NCBI GenBank assembly: GCA_022606425.2
Contig: JAHDVF020000211.1
Coordinates: 124,001 to 188,000, forward strand
DNA length: 64,000 bases
From: Lepidostoma basale
Lineage: Eukaryota; Arthropoda; Insecta; Trichoptera; Lepidostomatidae
Reading direction: 5' to 3'
Below, piece after piece: positions 22,938 to 33,519 of the stretch (positions are counted from its first letter, which is position 1; every line of letters starts with the position of its first letter). The notes under the pieces were generated by a model. The model was not told the DNA's origin. It worked only from the letters and a program-made list of their open reading frames with translations, and searched no databases. Both the position numbers and the translations under genes were made by a program.

Positions 22938-23167
22938 TAAAAGGCGGGCCACACTGTGATAAACATCGGTCTCCACCAACGGTTTAAAACATTTGAAAAG
23001 AGTTGTCAACCAAAATTCGTTTGACGTAGCTTGTGGATAAACACGCGCGGCTGTGGATTCGTGTTTATCCACAAGCTACGTCAAACGAATTTTGGTTTAC
23101 AACTGTTTTCAACTGTTTTAAACCGTTGGTGGAGACCGATGTTTATCACAGTTTGGCCCGCCTTTTA
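22938..23167. repeat. Palindromic MITE, ~105-bp arms
   Basis: TAAAAGGCGGGCC at the left end and GGCCCGCCTTTTA at the right, followed inward by matching 'GTGATAAACATCGGTCTCC' arms to a ~20-base centre. No ORF. The arms are almost perfect, suggesting recent insertion or conversion. Confidence 0.85.
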
Positions 23168-23679
23168 ATGATATTAAGATTGAGTTGAATATACTGAATA
23201 CCTACTTTTTATTTGACCGTCAGATATTTCCATGAAACAAATTAATTTAATTATTGATTCCGTTTCGCATAAAACTCAAAACACGTCATGAAGGTGGAAA
23301 TATCTCTCCCATATTAAAGACCCGTAGATACATAATTACATGATCCTTAATTCTTGTTAATACTTTTTAAATGGCAATGGTAAATAGTTCTAGAAATCGA
23401 TTTAAAAAAGAAAACAAATAAGCCAATAAATATGTCATACGGGTAGGAAGTAATTGGGATAATTAAATTACGCATAACAAATTATCAGAGTAGGTACCGG
23501 ATTGCCATTGCAAATATTGTTGTTTTTTTTAATTTAACGATTTCTCAGAATTGTTTAAAAACTATTCTTTAATATGTACGTGCATGTATGTAGGTTTTAT
23601 TTTGTTTATTTTAAATAGTTTGTATACGAGTACACATACAAATACACAAATACAAGTACATATACAAATACAGTTAACA

Positions 23680-24225
23680 AGGTGTCCCAATTCAAGTATC
23701 TCGGGTTGGTCCTTACTGCGGACGCCAACGTAGACACTGATGTCAAACACAGGACAAACACCGCCTGGCTCAAGTGGAGGTCTCTATCTGGTGTCCTGTG
23801 TGATCAAAAAATTCCAATAAGGATCAAGGGCAGAGTCTACAAGACTGCAGTGAGGCCCGCCATGCTATATGGAGCAGAGTGCTGGACCAACAAAAAAGTT
23901 CACGAACGTCGAGTCCACGCTGTCTAGATGAAAATACTGAGGTGGGGCGGAGGGTCACAAGGCTGGACCACGTAATAACGGAAAAATTAAGAGAATCTCA
24001 ACTCCGGTGATACGGCCATGTGATGCGAAGAGACAGCGAACACATTGTCCAAAAAGCCCTCAGCATTCCCACAAAACCATGAAGAAAAGGTCGCCCAAAG
24101 GTAACATGGTGGGCCAACATGGAAAAGGAGCTCCAAAGCGAGAATCTGACAGTGGAGATGAGTCAAAATAGAAAAGTTTGGCGTTTTCGTACGAGGAGGG
24201 CCGACCCCGGAGATTTTTTAAAAAG
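23680..24225 (+). mobile_element. LINE RT C-terminal fragment
   Basis: The frame from 23682 reads 'FKYLGLVLTADANVDTDV', 'TAWLKWRSLSGVLCD' and 'AVRPAMLYGAECW', the region just after the RT catalytic core. Stops and shifts follow 23925, and 'QSENLTVEMSQNRKVW'-like residues continue in another frame. It belongs to a different LINE from LINE-A. Confidence 0.7.
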
Positions 24226-24329
24226 ATTTTCTAAAACTTACTAAAATTGATTCAATAAATTATTTTTTCCTCAAAAACTCGCTGCAATACAAAAACTCAC
24301 ACAATACATGAATACAAAACACTTAAAAA

Positions 24330-24490
24330 GTAAATAAAACGATGTTTTTTATAACTATTTCCACATTTGTCTTTATTTCGACAGCGACCGGTTTCGCCAG
24401 GCTCGTTGGCATCGACAGACTGGTGGCACTGCCATTCACTCTCTTCCTTATATACACATAGATCAGGGGTTGCAAACATGATTCTGTACA
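24330..24490 (-). repeat. H3 palindromic element, one arm
   Basis: Minus strand: CTGTCGA, T, GCCA/TGGC helix, GAAA, C-CG-G, TC, then GCTGTCGAAATAAAG, matching 18478-18620. Confidence 0.5.
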
Positions 24491-25329
24491 ACAATAATAT
24501 TAAAATACTTTACCGAGTTTAAATATTGATATTCACGTTATTTGAGTAGATTTATTTTACAGAACAATGGAATTTAATATGATTACAGCTGATGTATCTA
24601 TAAATTTTCTTCTCTCTGTGTCCTGTCAGGTCTCCCTAACGTTGACTATCACCAAGAGATGACCTGGGGAAAAATTTCCAGAGTGGTATCCCCTTGCCTT
24701 CTCTGGAGGATTTTCTGTCGGGGTTACCTTCCCTTAGCTGGATGTATCCAGTTTTATGGCGCTGGAAGCTCGCCATTCGTCCTCTCTCTATCTGTTATGG
24801 CACTTAGTAATATGTGCCACATTGCCCAGGGTTCGCGGGGTCTTTAAAAACCTCTCGTGGACGCTAGAGAGTTGGACTTGACTTGCTGTTGTAAATGCAA
24901 CATGGCGCCTTTCGACATTTTGTAGAGGCATGCTTTCCAGCAAAACATACCCCATCGTAGCCTTGCTACCCTTTTGACCCCATAAATAATTTTTGAAATA
25001 TTGATACATTTATTTTTAATCCTACTGAATTTAAAAATCATCGTTTTATTTATTTAATCATTTGATTATCTTAAAAACATTTTTAAAAATAATACTTTTT
25101 AGCCATTTTTTTCACTCCTGCTTGAATTCTTAAATGATTTATCTGCGTACCTACCCAATTGGAATAAATATTTAATTTAAAATATGTTGGGCGGGGCGAT
25201 GTGACCCGCCTACCGGATCCTTCCTCGAGTAAAAAATATACACTTTACTCGTAATTATGGATTAATTAATAAACATAAACGATATAGACATTGTGTTATT
25301 ATTAAATTAATAATATAATACATGGGTAG

Positions 25330-25505
25330 GTGAAAATCTGGAACAAGTGGATGAATTTGTTTACTTAGGAAGTATGTTTACAAAGGATGGGAGAGTGGAG
25401 AAGGATATTGAAAGAATGGTTGGGGCAGACAACAGAGTAAATGGTGCACTTAAATTTGTCATCGCAAACAAAAACCTATCTAAAAAAGCTAAGTGATGGT
25501 TAATT
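25330..25505 (+). mobile_element. LINE-A fragment with internal deletion
   Basis: An open frame 'QVDEFVYLGSMFTKDGRVE' to 'FVIANKNLSKKAK' is upstream of the part present in other LINE-A copies. It then jumps straight to GTGATGGTTAATT, the 3' tip. About 550 bp between them are missing. This is the only place in the window where this upstream LINE-A segment is visible. Confidence 0.65.
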
Positions 25506-25685
25506 TGCTGGTTAATGACCAATCAATATAGTACTCATAATCAAACCCACACACTGTGAAATCCCAAATGCCCTTCCTCAAAACAGAATATTAAGATTTT
25601 TTTTCTTTTATTGCTATAAATTTAGTTTGTGTTTAATTTATAATTATAATACTTAGTTCAAATATTAATTTCTAGTTAAAAAATT

Positions 25686-25726
25686 TACAATGAAGAAGGG
25701 CGTCTGCGGTCCGAAACATGTTTGAG
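25686..25726 (+). ncRNA. Hammerhead-like motif, family H5
   Basis: TACA, ATGAAGA (C to A at the first core base), extra A, GG(G)C...GTCC helix partly decayed, GAAA, C-AT-G, TT, TGAG. A better copy lies at 49555-49595. Confidence 0.35.
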
Positions 25727-25794
25727 AAAGTTCATTTTTGTTATGAACTAAAACACTTTTTTTTCACTATTGAGCATTTTTCTATGTTTATTTT

Positions 25795-25895
25795 GAAGGT
25801 TTTACACCTTCATCATCGGGAGAACGAAAAATTCTCGGAATATATATTGATCTCGCGATGATGAAGGTATAAAACCTTCAAAACAAATCTCGCAA
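25795..25895. repeat. Inverted pair of family H8 motifs
   Basis: Minus (25797-25825) and plus (25855-25885) copies of CGATGATGAAGGTRTAAAACC-TTC face each other across ~30 bases. The GAAGG/CCTTC helix is kept, while GAAA is eroded to AAAA. Confidence 0.4.
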
Positions 25896-26039
25896 AATTA
25901 AACTCAAAAGTGGAAAAACAATGTTTTAATACACAAGAAAAATCTTCATTATGAAATTCCACAATGTTAACGCATTAAGTTTATAAAAAATGTTTAATAC
26001 AATGTTATTCATATACGAGTATTGGTTCTGATTTAAAAA

Positions 26040-26612
26040 AAATGGTTTGATTCATGTAGTGCTCCTGTCAATTTGGAGATATTTCTTGTATAAGTGAATT
26101 GTTTTGGTCAATTTGATTGTTGCCGCACTTTGGGATAGTTATTTGTGACACAAAATACGTTTTCACTCTTCTGATGTTAAATGAATACAAGTTTTTTCGT
26201 TTATAAAAATAATTTTGACAGGTGTCAAAATAAAATTTTCATTTGTTCCAATGACAATTTGAATAAATTCTTCAATCAAATTTTCAAGTTTTTGCTGATG
26301 CTGGATTGTTTTAAGTGCCTAATTAAAATGAAAACAGTGGAATAAAAAATAAAATTATTTTTATATGTTATTTTATTTTATATAATTATATTTTGTATAA
26401 TTTGTTTTAGATTTATTATGTAGACGTTGAATGATTGAAGTGTGCGCGGGAGATGCCTATTGGTGGCGATGAGGTTCGCAACCCATCACACCGCGTCTCT
26501 CGCGTTGGCGGAAAGAGAAGAATGGAGTGCAGCATCGATTAAAGTGTTGCAGTTCATTCTTTCTGTCTACCCTTTCGGGGAAACGGCGTGATGGTTAGTT
26601 AGTTAGTTAGTT
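26040..26612 (+). mobile_element. NA element, near full length with (TTAG)n tail
   Basis: Starts in 'TTTGATTCATGTAGTGCTCC', matching the 62705 copy, includes 'TTTTGACAGGTGTCAAAAT' and 'GTTCCAATGACAATTTGAAT', then the 3' module and GTTAGTTAGTTAGTTA. It lacks the ~130-bp segment between 'AATTATATTTTG' and the module that the 62705 copy has. Confidence 0.75.
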
Positions 26613-26779
26613 ATTCATATATGAATCGGCAATACAAAGTGATGGCGAATGTAAAAGAAGTATACATTTATTTGGTATTATGTGAAACGGAAAAAATATA
26701 TAAGATATCACTTTAAACTTAAAATACATGTAAAGTTAATTTTGTCGGAAGTTAAAAGTAAAGTTATCAAACAGTGATA

Positions 26780-27090
26780 ATGTAATGTGAGTTATTGGAG
26801 GTGTAATCTTCTCGGCTTCATGAGGCGACTTTTGACAGGCGATTAGCTCCATTAGCGTACGTGGGTTCACGTGTCCGGTCGGTACTGCGCCTGCGTTCTG
26901 ACGTAGACTATGGCCCGGGGCCAATTCGATCAGCCGTGGAAAAATTTCATTCATTAATACTAATTAATATCTATCAACGTTACTATTATACTAATTGCTT
27001 TGAATTGTATCCGCGAGTACAACTCTACAACACGTCTGGTAGAATAAATATACATTTTCTTTTTCTTGTACAATACATAAAAAATAAATA
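26780..27090. other. Repeat-free island in the giant intron
   Basis: G+C-richer DNA ('GTACGTGGGTTCACGTGTCC', 'GGCCCGGGGCCAATTCG') matching no repeat family here. No convincing ORF or splice sites. Possible regulatory element. Confidence 0.3.
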
Positions 27091-27099
27091 ATTATTACG

Positions 27100-28045
27100 A
27101 ATGATCATGCCTTAGAAGGGCGAAACATGTCTTATTCTTCTTCTTCTTCTTATCCTTATTGAGCTTTGGTTCCTGAAATCAGGCTGGCCTCTCTTGGGAG
27201 GTTGACTCCCAACTATCTCTCCATCTCTTCGGCGGTCTTCCGGAGGGACGGCAGCCGGCAGAAATCCGATACAATTTTTTTCACAATTTTTAAGATAAAA
27301 TCAAATCAGTTTATTAACTCAATAGACATTACAAACAGGAAAATGTTTAAGGCATCTATTAAGTACAGGTAAAATATCATAAAAATACAACAAAGTACCA
27401 GGAACGCATTAGAGATGGTTCGACATTAGGAAGACAAGATACTTTCTAAAGTCAATAGTATTTGCCCCCTGAACGTACTTTCACTAACATGAAAGACGTC
27501 GATCTCCGAGGAGACCGCGTTCAGCAGACTAATTGCTCTTCCCACCGGTGTCACCAGAGGCAGATTGGTTCTGGCGGCCGGTAGGTAAAACAATCTGTGC
27601 TGTCGCTGTCGGAGATACTCGTATATATCGGGGACAAAAAGACCAACATCCTCCAGTACGGCCGAGTTCTCTAAGTATCCCCTAATTAATCTGAAGAAAT
27701 GGGTTATTAGATGTCCATCTCTTCGAAGCTGTAAAGACGCCACAGCGTGTGGAATTCTGGTGGGATCCATCCTCTGCACGTGCGCATTCCAGTATCTTTT
27801 GCGTTGTCTGCCCCATCTCACGACATCCTCCATCTTGCAGATCTCGCGGATAGCTGTGTTCCTCACCCTATCTCGAATAGTTCTTCCGGCTATCATCCTC
27901 GGCGTCCTCCAGTTTTCATATACTCGTTTTTCCAAAACATGTCATTCCCATAAAATATAATAAAACTTCTAGAAAACTGACGTTTTCATTCGAATTAATT
28001 ATTTAATATGGAGTTTTACATCATTGTTCAAGAAACAATAAAAAA
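27100..28045. repeat. Palindromic MITE, family P, split by a LINE insertion
   Basis: Left part 27100-27131 ('GCCTTAGAAGGGCGAAACA'). Right part 27935-28045 ('CCATAAAATATAATAAAACT' to 'CATTGTTCAAGAAAC'). The break is flanked by AAACATGTC on both sides (27123-27131, 27935-27943), the duplication made by the inserted LINE. Confidence 0.75.
27132..27934 (-). mobile_element. RTE-like LINE 3' fragment carrying a nested second LINE
   Basis: The outer part on the minus strand reads 'VRNTAIREICKMEDVVRWG' (27935-27725) and resumes at 27270 with 'GRPPKRWRDSWESTS', ending in a (GAA)n tail at 27132-27150. Between them (about 27285-27725) lies the C-terminus of a different LINE: 'YLRQRQHRLFYLPAARTN', 'AVSSEIDVFH'. 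The latter is also found at 54130-54535. Confidence 0.7.
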
Positions 28046-28339
28046 TCAAGTTTATGTCTGCGTTCGCTTGTCGTTAATCCGATTGAATTGAAATGTTGCA
28101 TAATACATTTGTTGAAAATATTGGCGTTCTAACTGACATCCTTTGAAGCCTATGAAGTATAAAAATAAAAAATAAATATTTACGATGAACGAATGATTTT
28201 CATTTTCAAGTTCATTAAAAATAATAAACTAACTAACTTACTTACCATTTCTGAAGCGGAAGGTAGAAAGAGTGGACTGTCTCACTTTTCACGATCAAAA
28301 TGTGAGTTGTTCTCAAATATAAAAACGGCTTGCAATCAT

Positions 28340-28520
28340 ATTCTCTTCTTCCTCACCCTTCATCTCTCTACTGCAGGATATAGGTCTCTTCCAAACGTTT
28401 TCATTATTTTCTATCACTCGCCTTTTTCACTAACTCTCTATCAGTCGGCGGCCTATCGCTTCTGTGGCCTTCCGACACCTCTATTGTTTTTCTATGGTCC
28501 CCATTTGATTAAATTAGGTA
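28340..28520 (-). mobile_element. RTE-like LINE 3' fragment
   Basis: 'CTCTCTACTGCAGGATATAG' and the reversed 'RPPTD' region are the usual last ~180 bp of RTE-like elements. Decayed. Confidence 0.5.
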
Positions 28521-29179
28521 TCCATCGATCGTTATCTTGTGTTGCTTTGTATCATACGCGTTGCAAATAAAAAATATTATTTATAAAGATGGCGATAATT
28601 GAAATGATAATTTATACTGCATTATAAAACCTTATTCATTTTTAACCTAGTGTGTATACAAGATATTAATGACATTTACAAAATATCATTTTTTCAGCTT
28701 GTAAAACATGTTACTAGCCGAAAAATTATTAAATTTTGTGTACAACAAGAGATGTTTTTGGTAGTCCAAATTTTGGTATAATCTCGGAATATTCGTGAAA
28801 TTATAAATGAGCTCCAAGCATGGGGTCACATGCTATCTAACCATGTATTCAATGGCCCCACGGTTGGTATGGTATACACGGAGAGGTCAATGAGCCTCTG
28901 CGTGTGGTGTTGTTATAACTATTAAACCCGGCGCCCCTGGAAACGATACAAAGTCGACTACAAGGGTAAGAGAAAGAGGAAAAATGGGCTCTTTTTAGCA
29001 CCACTCCTACGATATATCTTTCTTGTTATTGTTATGAAGAAGAATAATTAACAGAAATTAAAAAAAAGTATATAAATTTTAATAAACAACATTTAAAGAT
29101 ATATCACTAACTAATCAGTTTATAAATCGTCAGGGTGTGTTTTTTTATATGGAATTTTACTTGATTTGTTATGAAGAAT

Positions 29180-29830
29180 GCAGTCAAATATGTCGTTTGT
29201 CCAATCCGGGACAAAATGGCGCCTGCTAATTGGTTTATGAATAATGTGCTTTACAAACTTTACGTCCGCAGGTACACTCAGGAATGTAACACATAACCAC
29301 CTCTGCTCATAATCTCAAAATCTCCCGTTGGTAGACGTGGACAGCGATTACATTTTAAATATTAAAAAAATGGAAATTCAAAATCGATAAAAATGGAATC
29401 CGGTAGCACCGAAAACCGATTTTTAAAATGTCGTTCAAGCCGTGTTGCTGGCGCCATTGTCGGGGAAAATATTTAGAAATGGCGTTAATTCGTAATGAAT
29501 TTGAGGATTCTCTAGCTTAAGCGGCTGATAAACATAGGAATTTATGGCGGCGCTAAATAATTAACGGATACACCGCTAATCGCGTCCATTGTCCCGGGAC
29601 CGAATAACTTACCAATTACAGCCGGACAATGTAAACACGACACTAATCATATCGTTAAAAACGACAAATTGCATTTTTATCGATTGCGAAATTAATTTGA
29701 ATTGCCGTTTATCGCCCAAAATTACAATAAACCGAATGAATTCGAGTTGAATGAAAATAAAATGGTAATTTTATTTTGGTAATCGCTGTGTTATGTTAAT
29801 TTTATTCGCTTGTTTGATTAGGATGTCCTT
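29180..29830. other. Repeat-free island, possible regulatory DNA
   Basis: About 650 bp with balanced composition and no match to the window's repeats ('GGACAAAATGGCGCCTGC', 'ATGGCGGCGCTAAATAATTA', 'TCCATTGTCCCGGGACCG'). All frames are interrupted. It stands out against the AT-rich repeat background and would be the first place to look for intronic enhancers. Confidence 0.35.
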
Positions 29831-30195
29831 TGGCATGCGCTAGGCAGATTTCCATAGCAACAGAAAATCAAAAGAAAATCAAGCGATTAGTCTAACTCGA
29901 TGAAAATATAACAAATTAAAGATCCTTGTAGCAACGTAAAATTATGTTTAATATCTTCATCCTTCGGTGAAATTCTATCGTGTAATTCAATTCTATTTAA
30001 AAACATGTTTATAATTATTACAGCACCAAAATTATGAATGCAACAATTTTAAACCTTAATTTGGCGCCAGGTAGCGATAATTTTAAGTAACATTTTCTCC
30101 TATGTTCGCCATACTTTGTGTTGTAGATGTTTTATTTGTCATTTTTATTTTTATATACTTTGTATATACAACACTAACTTTAAAAAAAAATACTT

Positions 30196-30234
30196 ATCAG
30201 ACATGTTTCGGACAACCGGTCCTTCTTCAGTGAT
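30196..30234 (-). ncRNA. Hammerhead-like motif, family H6 (best copy in the window)
   Basis: Read on the minus strand: ATCA, CTGAAGA, extra A, GGAC, loop CGGTT, GTCC, GAAA, C-AT-G, TC, TGAT. Helix I is ATCA/TGAT (4 of 4 pairs), helix II GGAC/GTCC (4 of 4), helix III a single C-G pair with a two-base loop. The predicted scissile step would follow TC. All 39 bases are accounted for by core plus helices. The extra A before helix II is the only departure from the standard hammerhead consensus. Confidence 0.55.
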
Positions 30235-30366
30235 ACATATTGATTCATAATATTTGTTATAACAAAAGCATAAACGTTCCAAAATAAATCTTTATAACAT
30301 CTGTCAAAACTGATCATATTTGTAAACAATTTTATAATATGTTAAATGTGTATCTTTATAATATGT

Positions 30367-30405
30367 ACCACTGAAGAAGGGCCGATTTTCCGAAAAATGT
30401 CTGAT
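30367..30405 (+). ncRNA. Hammerhead-like motif, family H6, partner copy
   Basis: ACCA, CTGAAGA, A, GGGC...TTCC helix weakened, GAAA, A-AT-G, TC, TGAT. This is the mirror of 30196-30234 in the other arm. Two substitutions weaken helices I and II. Confidence 0.45.
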
Positions 30406-30596
30406 GTGTAATTAATTTTTTTTTCAAGTTAGTGTTGTATGTACAAAGTATATAAAAAAGAAAAAGACAAATAAAAAAATATATTTTCTTCTATATACGC
30501 CATACTTTGTGTTGTTATGATGGTTTATTTCTCTTTTTCTTTTTTATATACGAGTACTTTGTATATACAACACTTATATTAAAAAAAAAAAATTAC

Positions 30597-30634
30597 ATAG
30601 ACATGTTTCGGACAACCAGTCCTTCTTCAGTGAT
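30597..30634 (-). ncRNA. Hammerhead-like motif, family H6, third copy
   Basis: ATCA, CTGAAGA, A, GGAC, TGGTT, GTCC, GAAA, C-AT-G, TC, TATG. The core and helix II are intact; helix I has lost pairs. Confidence 0.5.
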
Positions 30635-31449
30635 ACATATTATAAATATACATATTTAAAATATTTTAAAATTATTTACATGATCTGACAGATGTTATAA
30701 ATATTTATTTTGGAACGTTTATGTTTTTGTTATAACAAATAGGTATTATGATTCAATTTAAACTTTAAAATAATAATTTAAAGTTCTTATTGGGGTTCAG
30801 GTAATTACTTACAACAAAGGAAATAAATCAAAGATTGGACTGGAATTCAACAACGTGGAGATACAGCTAATAAATATTATAAATATTTTTATATCACTGT
30901 TTTGAAATCTCACCCGCAGTCTTATGTAGAGTCAGCAAGTAAAATAATTCTCTTCGCGTGTCATAATATTTACAGCTTCGTAGCTTATACGAGTATGAAT
31001 CCAGACAATACCGTCGAACAAGACGGCAAAATAAAACAATACTTCCGATGATTCTAGTTTTTGTGTGGCAATTTATGTCCGCAAAAACTAGTTTATGAAT
31101 GCAGCTGAAGACTTTATTGTATTCATTCAGAAGCAGCATCTGGTAACATATTCAATCCAATGATATAAAAATAATCTTTATACACTTATAGAATCACGAC
31201 AATCATTCATGGTGCATCATTTATTCAGTTTTTCTCAGTAATTTCAATTATTATGTGCACAATGCTGGATTCATTAAATTATATTTAAATAAAAAGGAAT
31301 AAAAATCAATTGTACCCACGTGTAACAACATTTTAATTTAGCCAGTTCAACTACTTTTATCAACAACAACCAAAATTAACACTTAACCTCAAATTTAAAG
31401 ACTTACGAAGTAAAGTTATTCGCGATTATCTGACATATTTGACTGATCT

Positions 31450-31840
31450 ACTAGCAATGTACTGTACGGCTGCGAGACTTGGTGCCTGGGCGAAAGAGAG
31501 CGTAAAAGGCTGGAGGCATTTGAGGTGTGGACCTACCGAAGAGTTGCTTATGTTTCATGGAGGGACCACATTATAAATGAAGAGGTTCTCAGCAGAGTTG
31601 AAGAGAGTAGGCACGTGTTGAACACCATAGCGGAGAGGCGAGCAAGATGGATTGGTCATGTGTTGCGACACGAATGTTTCCTGCATAATGTGTTGGAAGG
31701 AATGGTCGAGGGATCGATTGGCAGAAGACGACCTCGCCAAGAGTACCTAGATCAGATTTACCGAGATATGGGCTGCACCTCTTATGCGTCGCCTTGCTGC
31801 AGACCAATCGCTAGATTGAGACCGGAGAGAGACTAGCAAT
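31450..31840 (+). mobile_element. RTE-like LINE 3' fragment
   Basis: A 103-codon open stretch 'WTYRRVAYVSWRDHIINEE', 'ERRARWIGHVLRHECF', 'RRRPRQEYLDQIYRDMG' ends with a stop at 31834-31836. Upstream, 'YGCETWCLGER'-like codons precede. Same family as 9230-9670 and 44878-45230. Confidence 0.75.
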
Positions 31841-32031
31841 GGAAACGTTTCGATATTACATTACCTTACTTTGAAAATAATTACTATAATACATTTACTA
31901 TTTGACTATCTTCCGATTGCAAAAAAGGAATCACTTTGCCTCTATTTTTCCGATACTATTATTAAATTAAATATTAATGCACTAATAATAAAGCACTTTT
32001 AGTATTTGTATCTAAACGACTTATTTGGTAA

Positions 32032-32071
32032 CACCAACTGGTTTCGCTCCCGCCGGAGCTTCGTCAGGGTG
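32032..32071 (-). ncRNA. Hammerhead-like motif, family H1
   Basis: Minus: CACC, CTGACGA, A, GCTCC-GGCG-GGAGC, GAAA, C-CA-G, TT, GGTG. Helix I CACC/GGTG and helix II are perfect. It differs from 2223-2262 only in the loops. Confidence 0.55.
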
Positions 32072-32165
32072 AGAGAGTAAACTAAATATAAAATCAGAGA
32101 ACAACATATGAAGAAAGAAATATAAAATGGTTTTATAAAATCATTGGAATTACTTTATTTGGTAA

Positions 32166-32204
32166 CACCAACTGGTTTCGCCCCCTCAGAGCTTCGCCAA
32201 GTTG
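32166..32204 (-). ncRNA. Hammerhead-like motif, family H1, decayed
   Basis: The CTGACGA box has become TTGGCGA and helix II is altered; GAAA and the GGTG strand remain. It lies ~130 bp from the intact copy in a tandem arrangement. Confidence 0.35.
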
Positions 32205-32607
32205 AGAGAGTAGATTAAATATAAAATCAGACAACAACTTTGAAAAAAGAAATATAAAATGGTTTTATAAAATCGCAAATCATTTAATTAATAAAGTTTT
32301 ATAAATTAAAATTAATACATATACTTTTAAAGTTCTATGTTGTTTTAATATGGCGGTTACACTTGCACTAAGAAATTATTTTATATTTGCCATAAGTTAG
32401 TATTGTGAATTCACATTTAAATATCATGTGAATAACGTTGTATTTACAAAACATTTTTTGCAAAATATTAATGTTGTTAATTTAAATTTCTTTGAAGAAG
32501 TTTATTGTAAATAATGAACAAAAAAACCTTTTATAATACGAATTAAGTTCAATCCACTTGATTTGAATCGAGTAGAATGAAACTAAATATATATTATAAA
32601 CGATTCT

Positions 32608-32830
32608 TCTTTTCTCTTTTTGTCCTGTCACACCTCCGTGGTGCATAGGGCCTCAAGGAACCTTCTCCACCGACTCCATCGCATGCCTGATGCCTAACAT
32701 CATCCCAAGTGAGGCCTGCTGCCTTAACCTCGTCCTGCAGGGCTCTTCTCCAGGTGGCTCCAGGTCTGCCTCGCTTCCTCTTTCCCCCATAGGGGACCAG
32801 TCGAGTGCGCCCTGAGCGATTATAAACGAT
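32608..32830 (-). mobile_element. RTE-like LINE 3' end
   Basis: Minus reading gives 'TRLVPYGGKRKR' and the end 'ALCTTEV' followed by the (AGA) tail. The same end on the opposite strand is at 37530-37735. Confidence 0.6.
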
Positions 32831-33519
32831 TATTTTATCAAAAAAAAAAAATTGACATTTTTTGCTCTTTTCACGTTTTTGACTATAACGCGTGATTTTT
32901 TACACTGAAGAAGAACGCGTACAGTCCGATATATGTTAAAAAATATATATTTTTTAATTACTTCATAATGTTTCATTGAAAAAAACTTCATATATAGCTA
33001 ATGGGTAAACTTTATAGTGAATTATGCGGATTAAAATAAAATAAGAATATTACCGTGGTAATATTAACTTTATGACACAACACAGAAATTAAATCTTGTA
33101 ATGTTACGTTATAGCAATCGATATTTTAAATAATCGTTTAATTATTCATGAACCCAGATGATTTACAACGAGCATTCATTGCAATAAGCATTCTTCTGAT
33201 TGACAGGAAGTTCCAGAGTGTCGTATTACACATTCCTTGTCTTTTCATCTTATGTTTTGATATCAGTTATTCATTTACTTGTGTATCGCATTCCATGACA
33301 ATTTATTACGCATTATCACATATCTAAATAGACGTTATTGACATATTCGAATCTACATACTCACTTACTATTTACTGTTGATGGAATAAACAAAATGCCA
33401 ACCGTGACGAATATTTAACAAGTACTTACGCAATATTTTTAAAAAATATTTCTGCTGTTGAATAAAAAAATATTCGTTTGTAAAAATTACGTTTGCACAC
33501 ACATATGTATTCTTTGTCA

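Larger units (their letters stand above)
30140..30480. repeat. Palindromic element with two facing H6 motifs
   Basis: Outer arms: 'ATATACTTTGTATATACAAC' (left) and 'TTGTATGTACAAAGTATATA' (right). Each arm contains one hammerhead-like motif, on opposite strands, around a ~130-base AT centre. A second left arm (30500-30760) repeats the structure next door. Confidence 0.75.
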
